Assembly (NCBI RefSeq): GCF_964340395.1
Contig: NC_135556.1
Coordinates: 315,001-379,000 of the forward strand
Direction of reading: 5' to 3'
From: Glandiceps talaboti
Lineage: Eukaryota > Hemichordata > Enteropneusta > Spengelidae
Length of the DNA: 64,000 nt
The notes beneath the pieces are model-generated. The model saw only the letters and a program-made list of their open reading frames with translations. It was not told the origin of the DNA and made no database searches. Positions 32,101 to 46,831 of this stretch are shown here, in pieces. Within the stretch, counting starts at the first letter, position 1. Each line of letters begins with the position of its first letter. Made by a program: the position numbers and the translations under genes.

Positions 32101-35100
32101 CATTGGTGTATGGGATTATTTTCCTAACGAGTGTGAGATACTTCATCTTAGACCATTGGTGTATGGGATTATTTTCCTAACGAGTGTGAGATACTCCATA
32201 TTAGACCATTGGTATGTGGGATTATTTTCCTAACGAGTGTGAGATACTCCATTTTTGGCCATTGGTGTGTGGGATTATTTTCCTAACGAGTGTGAGATAC
32301 TCCATCTTAGACCATTGGTGTGTGGGATTATTTTCCTAACGAGTGTGAGATACTCCATCTTAGACCATTGGTGTGTGGAATTATTTTCCTAACGAGTGTG
32401 AGATACGCCATATTAGACCATTGGTGTATGGGATTATTTTCCTAACGACTGTGAGATACTCCATCTGAGACCATTGGTGTATAGGATTATTTTCCTAACG
32501 AGTGTGAGATACTCCATCTTAGACCATTGGTGTATGGGATTATTTTCCTAACGAGTGTGAGATACTCCATATTAGACCATTGGTGTGTGCGATTATTTTG
32601 ATAACGAGTGTGAGATACATCTTAGACCATTGGTGTGTGGGATTATTTTCCTAACGAGTGTGAGATACTCCATCTTAGACCATTGGTGTATGGGATTATT
32701 TTCCTAACGAGTGTGAGATACTCCATCTTAGACCATTGGTGTATGGGATTATTTTCCTAACGAGTGTGAGATACTCCATCTGAGACCATTGGTGTATAGG
32801 ATTATTTTCCTAACGAGTGTGAGATACTTCATCTTAGACCATTGGTGTAAGGGATTATTTTCCTAACGAGTGTGAGATACTCCATCTGAGACCATTGGTG
32901 TATAGAATTATTTTCCTAACGAGTGTGAGATACTTCATCTTAGACCATTGGTGTATGGGATTATTTTCCTAACGAGTGTGAGATACTCCATCTTAGACCA
33001 TTGGTGTATGGGATTATTTTCCTAACGAGTGTGAGATACTCCATCTTAGACCATTGGTGTGTGGAATTATTTTCCTAACGAGTGTGAGATACGCCATATT
33101 AGACCATTGGTGTATGGGATTATTTTCCTAACGAGTGTGAGATACTTCATCTTAGACCATTGGTGTATGGGATTATTTTCCTAACGAGTGTGAGATACTT
33201 CATCTTAGACCATTGGTGTGTGAGATTATTTTGGCAACGAGTGTGAGATACTTCATCTTAGACCATTGGTGTATGGGATTATTTTCCTAACGAGTGTGAG
33301 ATACTCCATCTTAGACCATTGGTGTGTGGAATTATTTTCCTAACGAGTGTGAGATACGCCATATTAGACCATTGGTGTATGGGATTATTTTCCTAACGAG
33401 TGTGGGATACTTCATCTTAGACCATTGGTGTGTGGGATTATTTTCCTAACGAGTGTGAGATACTTCATCTGAGACCATTGGTGTTTGGGATTATTTTCCT
33501 AACGAGTGTGAGATACTCCATCTTAGACCATTGGTGTGTGGGATTATTTTCCTAACGAGTGTGAGATACTCCATATTAGACCATTGGTATGTGGGATTAT
33601 TTTCCTAACGAGTGTGAGATACTCCATTTTTGGCCATTGGTGTGTGGGATTATTTTCCTAACGAGTGTGAGATACGCCATATTAGACCATTGGTGTATGG
33701 GATTATTTTCCTAACGAGTGTGAGATACTCCATCTGAGACCATTGGTGTATAGGATTATTTTCCTAACGAGTGTGAGATACTTCATCTTAGACCATTGGT
33801 GTATGGGATTATTTTCCTAACGAGTGTGAGATACTCCATATTAGACCATTGGTGTGTGGGATTATTTTGATAACGAGTGTGAGATACATCTTAGACCATT
33901 GGTGTGTGGGATTATTTTCCTAACGAGTGTGAGATACTCCATCTTAGACCATTGGTGTATGGGATTATTTTCCTAACGAGTGTGAGATACTCCATCTTAG
34001 ACCATTGGTGTATAGGATTATTTTCCTAACGAGTGTGAGATACTTCATCTTAGACCAATTGTGTATGGGATTATTTTCCTAACGAGTGTGAGATACTCCA
34101 TCTGAGACCATTGGTGTGTGGGATTATTTTCCTAACGAGTGTGAGATACTTCATCTGAGACCATTGGTGTGTGGGATTATTTTCCTAACGAGTGTGAGAT
34201 ACTTCATCTGAGACCATTGGTGTGTGGGATTATTTTCCTAACGAGTGTGAGATACTTCATCTTAGACCATTGGTGTATGGGATTATTTTCCTAACGAGTG
34301 TGAGATACTCCATCTTAGACCATTGGTGTGTGGAATTATTTTCCTAACGAGTGTGAGATACGCCATATTAGACCATTGGTGTATGGGATTATTTTCCTAA
34401 CGAGTGTGAGATACTCCATCTGAGACCATTGGTGTATAGAATTATTTTCCTAACGAGTGTGAGATACTTCATCTTAGACCATTGGTGTATGGGATTAATT
34501 TCCTAACGAGTGTGAGATACTCCATCTTAGACCATTGGTGTATGGGATTATTTTCCTAACGAGTGTGAGATACTCCATCTTAGACCATTGGTGTGTGGAA
34601 TTATTTTCCTAACGAGTGTGAGATACGCCATATTAGACCATTGGTGTATGGGATTATTTTCCTAACGAGTGTGAGATACTTCATCTTAGACCATTGGTGT
34701 ATGGGATTATTTTCCTAACGAGTGTGAGATACTTCATCTTAGACCATTGGTGTGTGAGATTATTTTGTCAACGAGTGTGAGATACTTCATCTTAGACCAT
34801 TGGTGTATGGGATTATTTTTCTAACGAGTGTGAGATACTCCATCTTAGACCATTGGTGTGTGGAATTATTTTCCTAACGAGTGTGAGATACGCCATATTA
34901 GACCATTGGTGTATGGGATTATTTTCCTAACGAGTGTGAGATACTTCATCTTAGACCATTGGTGTATGGGATTATTTTCCTAACGATTTTGGGATACTTC
35001 ATCTTAGACCATTGGTGTGTGGGATTATTTTCCTAACGAGTGTGAGATACTTCATCTTAGACCATTGGTGTATGGGATTATTTTCCTAACGAGTGTGAGA

Positions 35101-38100
35101 TACTCCATCTTAGACCATTGGTGTATGGGATTATTTTCCTAACGAGTGTGAGATACTCCATCTGAGACCATTGGTGTATAGGATTATTTTCCTAACGAGT
35201 GTGAGATACTTCATCTTAGACCATTGGTGTATGGGATTATTTTCCTAACGAGTGTGAGATACTTCATCTTAGACCATTGGTGTGTGAGATTATTTTGTCA
35301 ACGAGTGTGAGATACTTCATCTTAGACCATTGGTGTATGGGATTATTTTCCTAACGAGTGTGAGATACTCCATCTTAGACCATTGGTGTGTGGAATTATT
35401 TTCCTAACGAGTGTGAGATACGCCATATTAGACCATTGGTGTATGGGATTATTTTCCTAACGAGTGTGAGATACTTCATCTTAGACCATTGGTGTATGGG
35501 ATTATTTTCCTAACGAGTGTGGGATACTTCATCTTAGACCATTGGTGTGTTGGATTATTTTCCTAACGAGTGTGAGATACTTCATCTGAGACCATTGGTG
35601 TATGGGATTATTTTCCTAACGAGTGTGAGATACTCCATCTTAGACCATTGGTGTGTGGGATTATTTTCCTAACGAGTGTGAGATACTCCATATTAGACCA
35701 TTGGTGTGTGGGATTATTTTCCTAACGAGTGTGAGATACTCCATATTAGACCATTGGTGTGTGGGATTATTTTCCTAACGAGTGTGAGATACTCCATTTT
35801 TGGCCATTGGTGTGTGGGATTATTTTCCAAACGAGTGTGAGATACTCCATTTTTGGCCATTGTTGTGTGGGATTATTTTCCTAACGAGTGTGAGATACTC
35901 CATATTAGACCATTGGTGTGTGGGATTATTCTCCTAACGAGTGTGAGATACTCCATCTTAGACCATTGGTGTGTGGGATTATTTTCCTAACGAGTGTGAG
36001 ATACTCCATCTTAGACCATTGGTGTGTGAGATTATTTTCCTAACGAGTGTGAGATACTCCATCTTAGACCATTGGTGTATGGGATTATTTTCCTAACGAG
36101 TGTGAGATACTCCATATTAGACCATTGGTGTGTGGGATTATTTTGATAACGAGTGTGAGATACATCTTAGACCATTGGTGTGTGGGATTATTTTCCTAAC
36201 GAGTGTGAGATACGCCATATTAGACCATTGGTGTGTGGGATTATTTTCCTAACGAGTGTGAGATACTTCATCTTAGACCATTGTTGTATGGGATTATTTT
36301 CCTAACGAGTGTGAGATACTTCATCTTAGACCATTGGTGTGTGAGATTATTTTGTCAACGAGTGTGAGATACTTCATCTTAGACCATTGGTGTATGGGAT
36401 TATTTTCCTAACGAGTGTGAGATACTCCATCTTAGACCATTGGTGTGTGGAATTATTTTCCTAATGAGTGTGAGATACGCCATATTAGACCATTGGTGTA
36501 TGGGATTATTTTCCTAACGAGTGTGAGATACTTCATCTTAGACCATTGGTGTATGGGATTATTTTCCTAACGAGTGTGGGATACTTCATCTTAGACCATT
36601 GGTGTGTGGGATACGCCATATTAGACCATTGGTGTATGGGATTATTTTCCTAACGAGTGTGAGATACTTCATCTTAGACCATTGGTGTATGGGATTATTT
36701 TCCTAACGAGTGTGAGATACGCCATATTAGACCATTGGTGTATGGGATTATTTTCCTAAGGAGTGTGGGATACTTCATCTTAGACCATTGGTGTGTGGGA
36801 TACGCCATATTAGACCATTGGTGTATGGGATTATTTTCCTAACGAGTGTGAGATACTTCATCTTAGACCATTGGTGTATGGGATTATTTTCCTAACGAGT
36901 GTGAGATACGCCATATTAGACCATTGGTGTATGGGATTATTTTCCTAACGAGTGTGGGATACTTCATCTTAGACCATTGGTGTGTTGGATTATTTTCCTA
37001 ACGAGTGTGAGATACTTCATCTGAGACCATTGGTGTATGGGATTATTTTCCTAACGAGTGTCAGATACTCCATCTTAGACCATTGGTGTGTGGGATTATT
37101 TTCCTAACGAGTGTGAGATACTCCATTTTTGGCCATTGGTGTGTGGGATTATTTTCCAAACGAGTGTGAGATACTCCATTTTTGGCCATTGGTGTGTGGG
37201 ATTATTTTCCTAACGAGTGTGAGATACTCCATATTAGACCATTGGTGTGTGGGATTATTCTCCTAACGAGTGTGAGATACTCCATCTTAGACCATTGGTG
37301 TGTGGGATTATTTTCCTAACGAGTGTGAGATACTCCATCTTAGACCATTGGTGTGTGGGATTATTTTCCTAACGAGTGTGAGATACTCCATTTTTGGCCA
37401 TTGGTGTATGGGATTATTTTCCTAACGAGTGTGAGATACTCCATCTTAGACCATTGGTGTGTGGAATTATTTTCCTAACGAGTGTGAGATACGCCATATT
37501 AGACCATTGGTGTGTGGGATTATTTTCCTAACGAGTGTGAGATACTTCATCTTAGACCATTGTTGTATGGGATTATTTTCCTAACGAGTGTGAGATACTT
37601 CATCTTAGACCATTGGTGTGTGAGATTATTTTGTCAACGAGTGTGAGATACTTCATCTTAGACCATTGGTGTATGGGATTATTTTCCTAACGAGTGTGAG
37701 ATACTCCATCTTAGACCATTGGTGTGTGGAATTATTTTCCTAACGAGTGTGAGATACGCCATATTAGACCATTGGTGTATGGGATTATTTTCCTAACGAG
37801 TGTGAGATACTTCATCTTAGACCATTGGTGTATGGGATTATTTTCCTAACGAGTGTGGGATACTTCATCTTAGACCATTGGTGTGTGGGATTATTTTCCT
37901 AACGAGTGTGAGATACTTCATCTGAGACCATTGGTGTTTGGGATTATTTTCCTAACGAGTGTGAGATACTCCATCTTAGACCATTGGTGTGTGGGATTAT
38001 TTTCCTAACGAGTGTGAGATACTCCATATTAGACCATTGGTATGTGGGATTATTTTCCTAACGAGTGTGAGATACTCCATTTTTGGCCATTGGTGTGTGG

Positions 38101-39430
38101 GATTATTTTCCTAACGAGTGTGAGATACTCCATCTTAGACCATTGGTGTGTGGGATTATTTTCCTAACGAGTGTGAGATACTCCATCTGAGACCATTGGT
38201 GTATAGGATTATTTTCCTAACGAGTGTGAGATACTTCATCTTAGACCATTGGTGTATGGGATTATTTTCCTAACGAGTGTGAGATACTCCATCTTAGACC
38301 ATTGGTGTGTGGGATTATTTTCCTAACGAGTGTGAGATACTTCATCTTAGACCATTGGTGTATGGGTTTATTTTCCTAACGAGTGTGAGATACTCCATCT
38401 TAGACCATTGGTGTGTGGAATTATTTTCCTAACGAGTGTGAGATACGCCATATTAGACCATTGGTGTATGGGATTATTTTCCTAACGAGTGTGAGATACT
38501 CCATCTGAGACCATTGGTGTATAGGATTATTTTCCTAACGAGTGTGAGATACTTCATCTTAGACCATTGGTGTATGGGATTATTTTCCTAACGAGTGTGA
38601 GATACTCCATCTTAGACCATTGGTGTATGGGATTATTTTCCTAACGAGTGTGAGATACTCCATCTTAGACCATTGGTGTGTGGAATTATTTTCCTAACGA
38701 GTGTGAGATACGCCATATTAGACCATTGGTGTATGGGATTATTTTCCTAACGAGTGTGAGATACTCCATCTGAGACCATTGGTGTATAGGATTATTTTCC
38801 TAACGAGTGTGAGATACTTCATCTTAGACCATTGGTGTATGGGATTATTTTCCTAACGAGTGTGAGATACTTCATCTTAGACCATTGGTGTATGGGATTA
38901 TTTTCCTAACGAGTGTGAGATACTTCATCTTAGACCATTGGTGTGTGAGATTATTTTGTCAACGAGTGTGAGATACTTCATCTTAGACCATTGGTGTATG
39001 GGATTATTTTCCTAACGAGTGTGAGATACTCCATCTTAGACCATTGGTGTGTGGAATTATTTTCCTAACGAGTGTGAGATACGCCATATTAGACCATTGG
39101 TGTATGGGATTATTTTCCTAACGAGTGTGAGATACTTCATCTGAGACCATTGGTGTATGGGATTATTTTCCTAACGAGTGTGAGATACTCCATCTTAGAC
39201 CATTGGTGTGTGGGATTATTTTCCTAACGAGTGTGAGATACTCCATATTAGACCATTGGTGTGTGGGATTATTTTCCTAACGAGTGTGAGATACTCCATT
39301 TTTGGCCATTGGTGTGTGGGATTATTTTCCTAACGAGTGTGAGATACTCCATCTTAGACCATTGGTGTGTGAGATTATTTTCCTAACGAGTGTGAGATAT
39401 TCCATCTTAGATCATTGTGTGTAGGATTAC
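29158..39430. repeat. 53-bp satellite, ~190 tandem copies
   Basis: Head-to-tail units of the form CGAGTGTGAGATACTCCATC / TTAGACCATTGGTGTATGGG / ATTATTTTCCTAA, 53 bp each. Variable positions define unit types (CTCCATCTTAG, TTCATCTTAG, GCCATATTAG, CCATCTGAG, CCATTTTTGGCC). Types recur in blocks: the marker GTTTGGG at 31101 repeats at 31578, exactly nine units later, and again near 33483 and 37936. Odd units: a 3-bp deletion type (GAGATACATCTTAG) and a ~25-bp deletion (GTGTGGGATACGCC) near 36607 and 36806. The last unit decays at 39400-39430. No coding potential. Confidence 0.98.
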
Positions 39431-39540
39431 TCTTACAAAAACAAAACTGAAACATATTGGCACAGAGTGTGTGCTCGATTTAATCTCGCACATCTTGTTT
39501 GTAGGGCTGGGAGAAACAAACTCCCAAAGTTATGACATAT
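39431..39540. other. Short spacer between two satellites
   Basis: About 110 bp of non-repeated sequence (ACAAAACTGAAACATATTGG near its start) separate the 53-bp and 45-bp arrays. No feature recognised. Confidence 0.6.
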
Positions 39541-42500
39541 TTAATCTCAGTCCATTTGGTAGGCAATAGCCGTTTATAATCTGAGATCAAGCTATTTTTG
39601 TAAATAGCCAATAGTCGATATTTATCTCAGATCAAGCTATTTGGATAAATAGCCACTATTTAATTGAGATCAAGCTATTTGAGTAAATAGCCAATAGCTG
39701 TTATTTATCTGAGATCATGGTATTTTGGTAAATAGCCAATAGACGCTATATATCAGAGATCAAGCTATTTTGATAATAGCTAATAGCTGCTATTTATCTG
39801 AGGTCAAGGTATTTTGGTAAATAGGCAATAGCTGCTATTTATCTGAGGTCAAGGTATTTTGGTAAATAGGCAATAGCTGCTATTTATCTGAGATCAAGCT
39901 ATTTAGTAAAATAGCCAATAGCCTCTATTTATCTGAGATCAAGTTATTTAGTAAAATAGCCAATAGCCGCTATTTATCTGAGATCAATCTATTTCGGTAA
40001 ATAGCCATTAGCCGCTATTTATCTGAGATCTTGGTATTTTGGTAAATAGCCAATAGCCACTATTTATCTGAGATCAAGCTATTTAGTAAAATAGCCAATA
40101 GCCTCTATTTATCTGAGATCAAGCTATTTAGTAAAATAGCCAATAGCCGCTATTTATCTGAGATCAATCTATTTGGGTAAATAGCCATTAGTAGCTATTT
40201 ATTTGAGATCAAGCTGTTTGGGTAAATAGCCAATAGCTGTTATTTATCTCAGATCATGGTATTTTAGTAAAGAGCCAATAGATGCTATTTATCTGAGATC
40301 AAGCTATTTTGGTAAATAGCCAATAGCTGCTATTTTTTTTGAGATCAAGCTATTTACGAGATCAAGCTATTTGGGTAAAAAGCCAATAGCCGCTATTTAT
40401 CTGAGATCAAGCTATTTGGGTAAATAGCCAATTGCCGCTATTTATCTGAGATGAAGATTTTTTGGTAATTAGCCAATAGTCGGTATTTATCTGAGATCAA
40501 GCTATTTTGGTAAATAGCCTAGAGCCACTATTTTTCTGAGATAAAGGTATTTTTGTAAATAGCCAATTGCCACTGTTTTTTTAGCTCTAAGATCAAGCCA
40601 TTTTGGTTATTTTTGTGAGATCCAGCTATTTTGGTAAATAGCCAATAGCCGCTATTCATCTGAGATGAAGCTTTATTGGTAATTAGCCAATAGTCGGTAT
40701 TTATCTGAGATCAAGCTGTTCGAGTAAATAGCCAATAGCTGTTATTTATCACAGATCATGGTATTTTAGTAAAGAGCCAATAGATGCTATTTATCTGAGA
40801 TCAATCTATTTTGGTAAATAGCCAATAGCTGCTATTTTTTTTGAGATCAAGCTATTTACGAGATCAAGCTATTTGGGTAAAAAGCCAATAGCCGCTATTT
40901 ATCTGAGATCAAGCTATTTGGGTAAATAGCCAATTGCCGCTATTTATCTGAGATGAAGATTTTTTGGTAATTAGCCAATAGTCGGTATTTATCTGAGATC
41001 AAGCTATTTTGGTAAATAGCCTATAGCCACTATTTTTCTGAGATAAAGGTATTTTGGTAAATAGCCAATTGCCACTGTTTTTTAGCTCTAAGATCAAGCC
41101 ATTTTGGTTATTTTTGTGAGATCCAGCTATTTTGGTAAATAGCCAATAGCCGCTATTCATCTGAGATGAAGCTTTATTGGTAATTAGCCAATAGTCGGTA
41201 TTTATCTGAGATCAAGCTGTTCGAGTAAATAGCCAATAGCTGTTATTTATCATGGTATTTAAGTAAATAGCCAAAAGATACTATTTATCAGAGATGAAGC
41301 TATTTTGATAATAGCCAATACCTGCTATTTATCTGAGATCAAGCTATTTTGGTAAATAGCCAATAGCTGGAATTTTTTTTTGGAGATCAAGCTATTTGGG
41401 TAAATAGCCAATAGCTGCTATTTATCTGAGATCAAGATATTTGGGTAAATAGCCTATTGCCACTTGTTTTTTTTAGCTCTAAGATCAAGCTATTTTTGTT
41501 AATTATCTGAGATTAAACTATTTTGGTAAATAGCCAATAGCTGCTATTTATCTGAGATCAAACTATTTTGGTAAATAACCAATACCAGTTATTTATCTGA
41601 AATCAAGCTATTTGGATAAATAGCCAATAGCCGATATTTATCTGAGATCAAGCTATGTGGGTAAATAGGCAATAGCCGATATTTATCTAAGATCAAGCTA
41701 TTTAGGTAAATAGCCAATAGCCGCTATTTATTTGAGATCAAACTATTTTAGTAAATAGCCAATAACCGCTATTTATCTGAGATCAAGCAATTTGGGTAAA
41801 TAGCCAATAAATGCTATTTATCTGAGATCAAGCTATTTGGGTAAATAGGCAATAGCCGCTATTTATCTAAGATCAAGCTATTTTGGTAAATAGCTAATAG
41901 CCGCTATTTACCTTAGATCAAGCAATTTGGGTAAATAACCAAAAGCCGCTAATTATGTGAGATCAAGCTATTTGGGTAAATAGCTAATAGCTGCTTTTTA
42001 TCTGAGATCAAGCTATTTGGGTAAATAGGCAATAGCCGCTATTTATCTAAGATCAAGCTATTTGGGGTAAATAGGCAAAAGTCGCTAATTATCTGAGATC
42101 AAGCTATTCGGGTAAATAGCCAATAGCTGCTAATTATCTTAGATCAATCAATTTGGGTAAATAGCCAAAAGCCGCTAATTATCTGAGATCAAGCAATTTG
42201 GGTAAATAGCCAAAAGCCGCTAATTATCTGAGATCAAGCTATTTTTGTAAATAGCCAATAGCTGCTAATTATCTGAGATCAAGCTATTTAGGTAAAAAGC
42301 CAAAAGCCGCTATTTATCTCAGATCAAGCTATTTGGGTAAATTTCCAATAGCCGCTATTTATCTGAGATCAAGCTTTTTTGGTAAATAGCCAATACCCCG
42401 GTAGCCATTATTTATCTGAGATCAAGCTATTTGGGTAAATAGTCAATAGCCACTATTTACCTGAGATCAAGCTATTTTAGTAAATAGCCAATAACCGCTA

Positions 42501-45500
42501 TTTATCTGAGATCAAGCAATTTGGGTAAATAACCAAAAGCCGCTAATTATCTGAGATCAAGCTATTTGGGTAAATAGCTAATAAATGTTATTTATCTGAG
42601 ATCAAGCTATTTGGGTAAATAGGCAATAGCCGCTATTTATCTAAGATCAAGCTATTTGGGTAAATAGCCAATAGCTGCTATTTATCTGAGATCAAGCTAT
42701 TTTGGTAAATAGCCTACAGTCGCTATTTATCTGAGATCAAGCTATTTGGGTAAAAAGCCTATAGCCGCTATTTATCTGAGATCAAGCTATTTTGGTAAAT
42801 AGCCAATAGCAGCTATTTATCTCAGATCAAGCTATTTGGTTAAATAGGCAATAGCCGCTATTTATCTAAGATCAAGCTATTTGGGGTATATAGGCAAAAG
42901 CCGCTATTTATCTGAGATCAAACTATTTGGGTAAATAGCCAATAGCCACTATTTATCTGAGATCAAGCTATTTTTGTAAATAGCCAATAGCTGCTAATTA
43001 TCTGAGATCAAGCTATTTAGGTAAAAAGCCAAAAGCCGCTATTTATCTCAGATCAAGCTATTTGGGTAAATTGCCAATAGCCGCTATTTATCTGAGATCA
43101 AGCTTTTTTGGTAAATAGCCAATACCCCGGTAGCCATTATTTATCTAAGATCAAGCTATTTGGGTAAATAGTCAATAGCCACTATTTACCTGAGATCAAG
43201 CTATTTTAGTAAATAGCCAATAACCGCTATTTATCTGAGATCAAGCAATTTGGGTAAATAACCAAAAGCCGCTAATTATCTGAGATCAAGCTATTTGGGT
43301 AAATAGCTAATAAATGTTATTTATCTGAGATCAAGCTATTTGGGTAAATAGGCAATAGCCGCTATTTATCTAAGATCAAGCTATTTGGGTAAATAGCCAA
43401 TAGCTGCTATTTATCTGAGATCAAGCTATTTTGGTAAATAGCCTACAGTCGCTATTTATCTGAGATCAAGCTATTTGGGTAAAAAGCCTATAGCCGCTAT
43501 TTATCTGAGATCAAGCTATTTTGGTAAATAGCCAATAGCAGCTATTTATCTGAGATCAAGCTATTTGGTTAAATAGGCAATAGCCGCTATTTATCTAAGA
43601 TCAAGCTATTTGGGGTATATAGGCAAAAGCCGCTATTTATCTGAGATCAAACTATTTGGGTAAATAGCCAATAGCCACTATTTATCTGAGATCAAGCTAT
43701 TTGGGTAAATAGCCATTAGCCACTATTTATCTGAGATCAAGCAATTTGGGTAAATAACCAAAAGCCGCTAATTATCTGAGATCAAGCTATTTGGGTAAAT
43801 AACCAAAAGCCGCTATTTATCTGAGATCAAGGTATAAATAGCCAGTAGCTGCTATTTATCTGAGATCAAGCTATTTTGGTAAATATTCAACAGCCGCTAT
43901 TTATCTGAGATCAAGCTATTTGGGTAAAAAGCCTATAGCCGCTATTTATCTGAGATCAAGCTATTTTGGTAAATAGCCAATAGCAGCTATTTATCTGAGA
44001 TCAAGCTATTTGGTTAAATAGGCAATAGCCGCTATTTATCTAAGATCAAGCTATTTGGGGTATATAGGCAAAAGCCGCTATTTATCTGAGATCAAACTAT
44101 TTGGGTAAATAGCCAATAGCCACTATTTATCTGAGATCAAGCTATTTGGGTAAATAGCCATTAGCCACTATTTATCTGAGATCAAGCAATTTGGGTAAAT
44201 AACCAAAAGCCGCTAATTATCTGAGATCAAGCTATTTGGGTAAATAATCAAAAGCCGCTATTTATCTGAGATCAAGGTATAAATAGCCAGTACCTGCTAT
44301 TTATCTGAGATCAAGCTATTTTGGTAAATATTCAACAGCCGCTAATTATCTGAGATCAAGCTATTTGGGTAAATAGCCAATAGCTGCTATTTATCTGAGA
44401 TCAACCTATTTTGGTAAATTGCCTACAGTCGCTATTTATCTGAGATCAAGCTATTTGGTTAAATAGACAATAGCCGCTATTTATCTAAGATCAAGCTATT
44501 TGGGGTAAATAGGCAAAAGCCGCTAATTATCTGAGATCAAGCTATTTGGGTAAATAGCCAATAGCTGCTAATTATCTTATATCAAGCAATTTGGGTAAAT
44601 AGCCAAAAGCCGCTAATTATTTGAGATCAAGCAATTTGGGTAAATAGCCAAAAGCCGCTAATTATCTGAGATCAAGCTATTTTTATAAATAGCTAATAGC
44701 TGCTGATTATGTGAGATCAAGCAATTTGGGTTAATAGCCAAAAGCCGCTAATTATCTGAGAACAAGCTATTTGGGTAAATTGCCAATAGCCGCTATTTAT
44801 CTGAGATCAAGCTTTTTTGGTAAATAGCCAATAGCCACTATTTATCTGAGATCAAGCTATTTGGGTAAAAAGCCAATAGCCACTATTTATCTGAGATCAA
44901 GCAATTTGGGTTAATAACCAAAAGCCGCTAATTATCTGAGATCAAGCTATTTGGGTAAATTGCCAATAGCCGCTATTTATCTGAGATCAAGCTTTTTTGG
45001 TAAATAGCCAATAGCCACTATTTATCTGAGATCAAGCTATTTGGGTAAATAGCCAATAGCCACTATTTATCTGAGATCAAGCTATTTGGTTAAATAGACA
45101 ATAGCCGCTATTTATCTAAGATCAAGCCATTTGGTGTAAATAGGCAAAAGCCGCTAATTATCTGAGATCAAGCTATTTGGGTAAATAGCCAATAGCTGCT
45201 AATTATCTTAGATCAAGCAATTTGGGTAAATAGCCAATAGCCACTATTTATCTGAGATCAAGCTATTTAGGTAAATAGCCAATAGCCACTATTTATCTGA
45301 GATCAAGCAATTTGGGTTAATAACCAAAAGCCGCTAATTATCTGAGATCAAGCTATTTGGGTAAATAGCCAATAGCTGCTAATTATCTTAGATCAAGCAA
45401 TTTGGGTAAATAGCCAATAGCCACTATTTATCTGAGATCAAGCTATTTAGGTAAATAGCCAATAGCCACTATTTATCTGAGATCAAGCAATTTGGGTTAA

Positions 45501-46831
45501 TAACCAAAAGCCGCTAATTATCTGAGATCAAGCTATTTGGGTAAATAGCCAATAACCGCTATTTATCTGATATCAAGCAATTTGGGTAAATAACCAAAAG
45601 CCGCTATTTATCTGAGATCAAGCAATTTGGGTAAATAGCCAAAATCCGCTAATTATCTGAGATCAAGCTATTTTTGTAAATAGCCAATAGCTGCTAATTA
45701 TCTGAGATCAAGCTATTTAGGTAAAAAGCCAAAAGCCGCTATTTATCTCAGATCAAGCTATTTGGGTAAATTGCCAATAGCCGCTATTTATCTGAGATCA
45801 AGCTTTTTTGGTAAATAGCCAATACCCCGGTAGCCATTATTTATCTGAGATCAAGCTATTTGGGTAAATAGTCAATAGCCACTATTTACCTGAGATCAAG
45901 CTATTTTAGTAAATAGCCAATAACCGCTATTTATCTGAGATCAAGCAATTTGGGTAAATAACCAAAAGCCGCTAATTATCTGAGATCAAGCTATTTGGGT
46001 AAATAGCTAATAAATGTTATTTATCTGAGATCAAGCTATTTGGGTAAATAGGCAATAGCCGCTATTTATCTAAGATCAAGCTATTTTGGTAAATAGCCAA
46101 TAGCCGCTATTTATCTGAGATCAAGCTATTTGGGTAAATAGCCAACAGCCGCTATTTATCGGAGATCAAGGTATTTTCGTAATTAGCCAATAGCCGCTAT
46201 TTATCTGAGATCAAGCTATTTTAGTAAATAGCCAATAGCCGCTATTTATCTGAGATCAAGCAATTCGGGTAAATAACCAAAAGCCGCTAATTATCTGAGA
46301 TCAAGCTATTTGGGTAAATAGGCAATAGCTGCTATTTATCTTAATTCAAGCTATTTGGGGAAATAGCCAATTGCCAATATTTTTCTTAGCTCTAAGATCA
46401 AGCTATTTTGGTTATTTATCAGAGATCAAGCTATTTTGGTAAATAACCAATAGCAGCTATTTATCTGAGATCAAGCTTTTTTGGTAAATAGCCAATACCC
46501 GTTATTTATCTGAGATCAATCTTTTTTTGTAAATAGCCAATAGCAGCTATTTATCTGAGATCAAGCTATTTTGGTAAATAGGTAATAGCCGCTATTTACC
46601 TTAGATCAAGCTATTTGGGTAAAAAGCCAATAGCCACTATTTATCTCAGATCCAGCTATTTGGGTAAATTGCCAATAGCCGCTATTTATCTGAGATCAAG
46701 CAATTTGGGTAAATAACCAAAAGCCGCTAATTATCTGAGATCAAGCTATTTGGGTAAATAACCAAAAGCCGCTATTTATCTGAGATCAAGCTATTTGGTT
46801 AAATAGGCAATAGCCGCTATTTATCTAAGAT
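39541..46831. repeat. 45-bp satellite, ~160 tandem copies
   Basis: Units of the form TAAATAGCCAATAGCCGCTA / TTTATCTGAGATCAAGCTAT / TTGGG, 45 bp. Each unit contains TAAATAG...CTATTTA and, across the junction, GCTATTT-GGGT-AAATAGC, so every copy can form small hairpins. Left-end copies (39541-41500) are most diverged, as expected at an array edge. Larger duplications are visible: the CTATTTACGAGATC variant at about 40353 recurs about 502 bp on, and the ACCCCGGTAGCC insertion at 42393 recurs at 43122 and 45822 (the last two 2700 bp apart, 60 units). Confidence 0.98.

Noticed and set aside
29158-46831. CRISPR-like regular arrays
   Set aside because: Units are contiguous with no unique spacers, no cas genes, and the context is eukaryotic; these are satellites.
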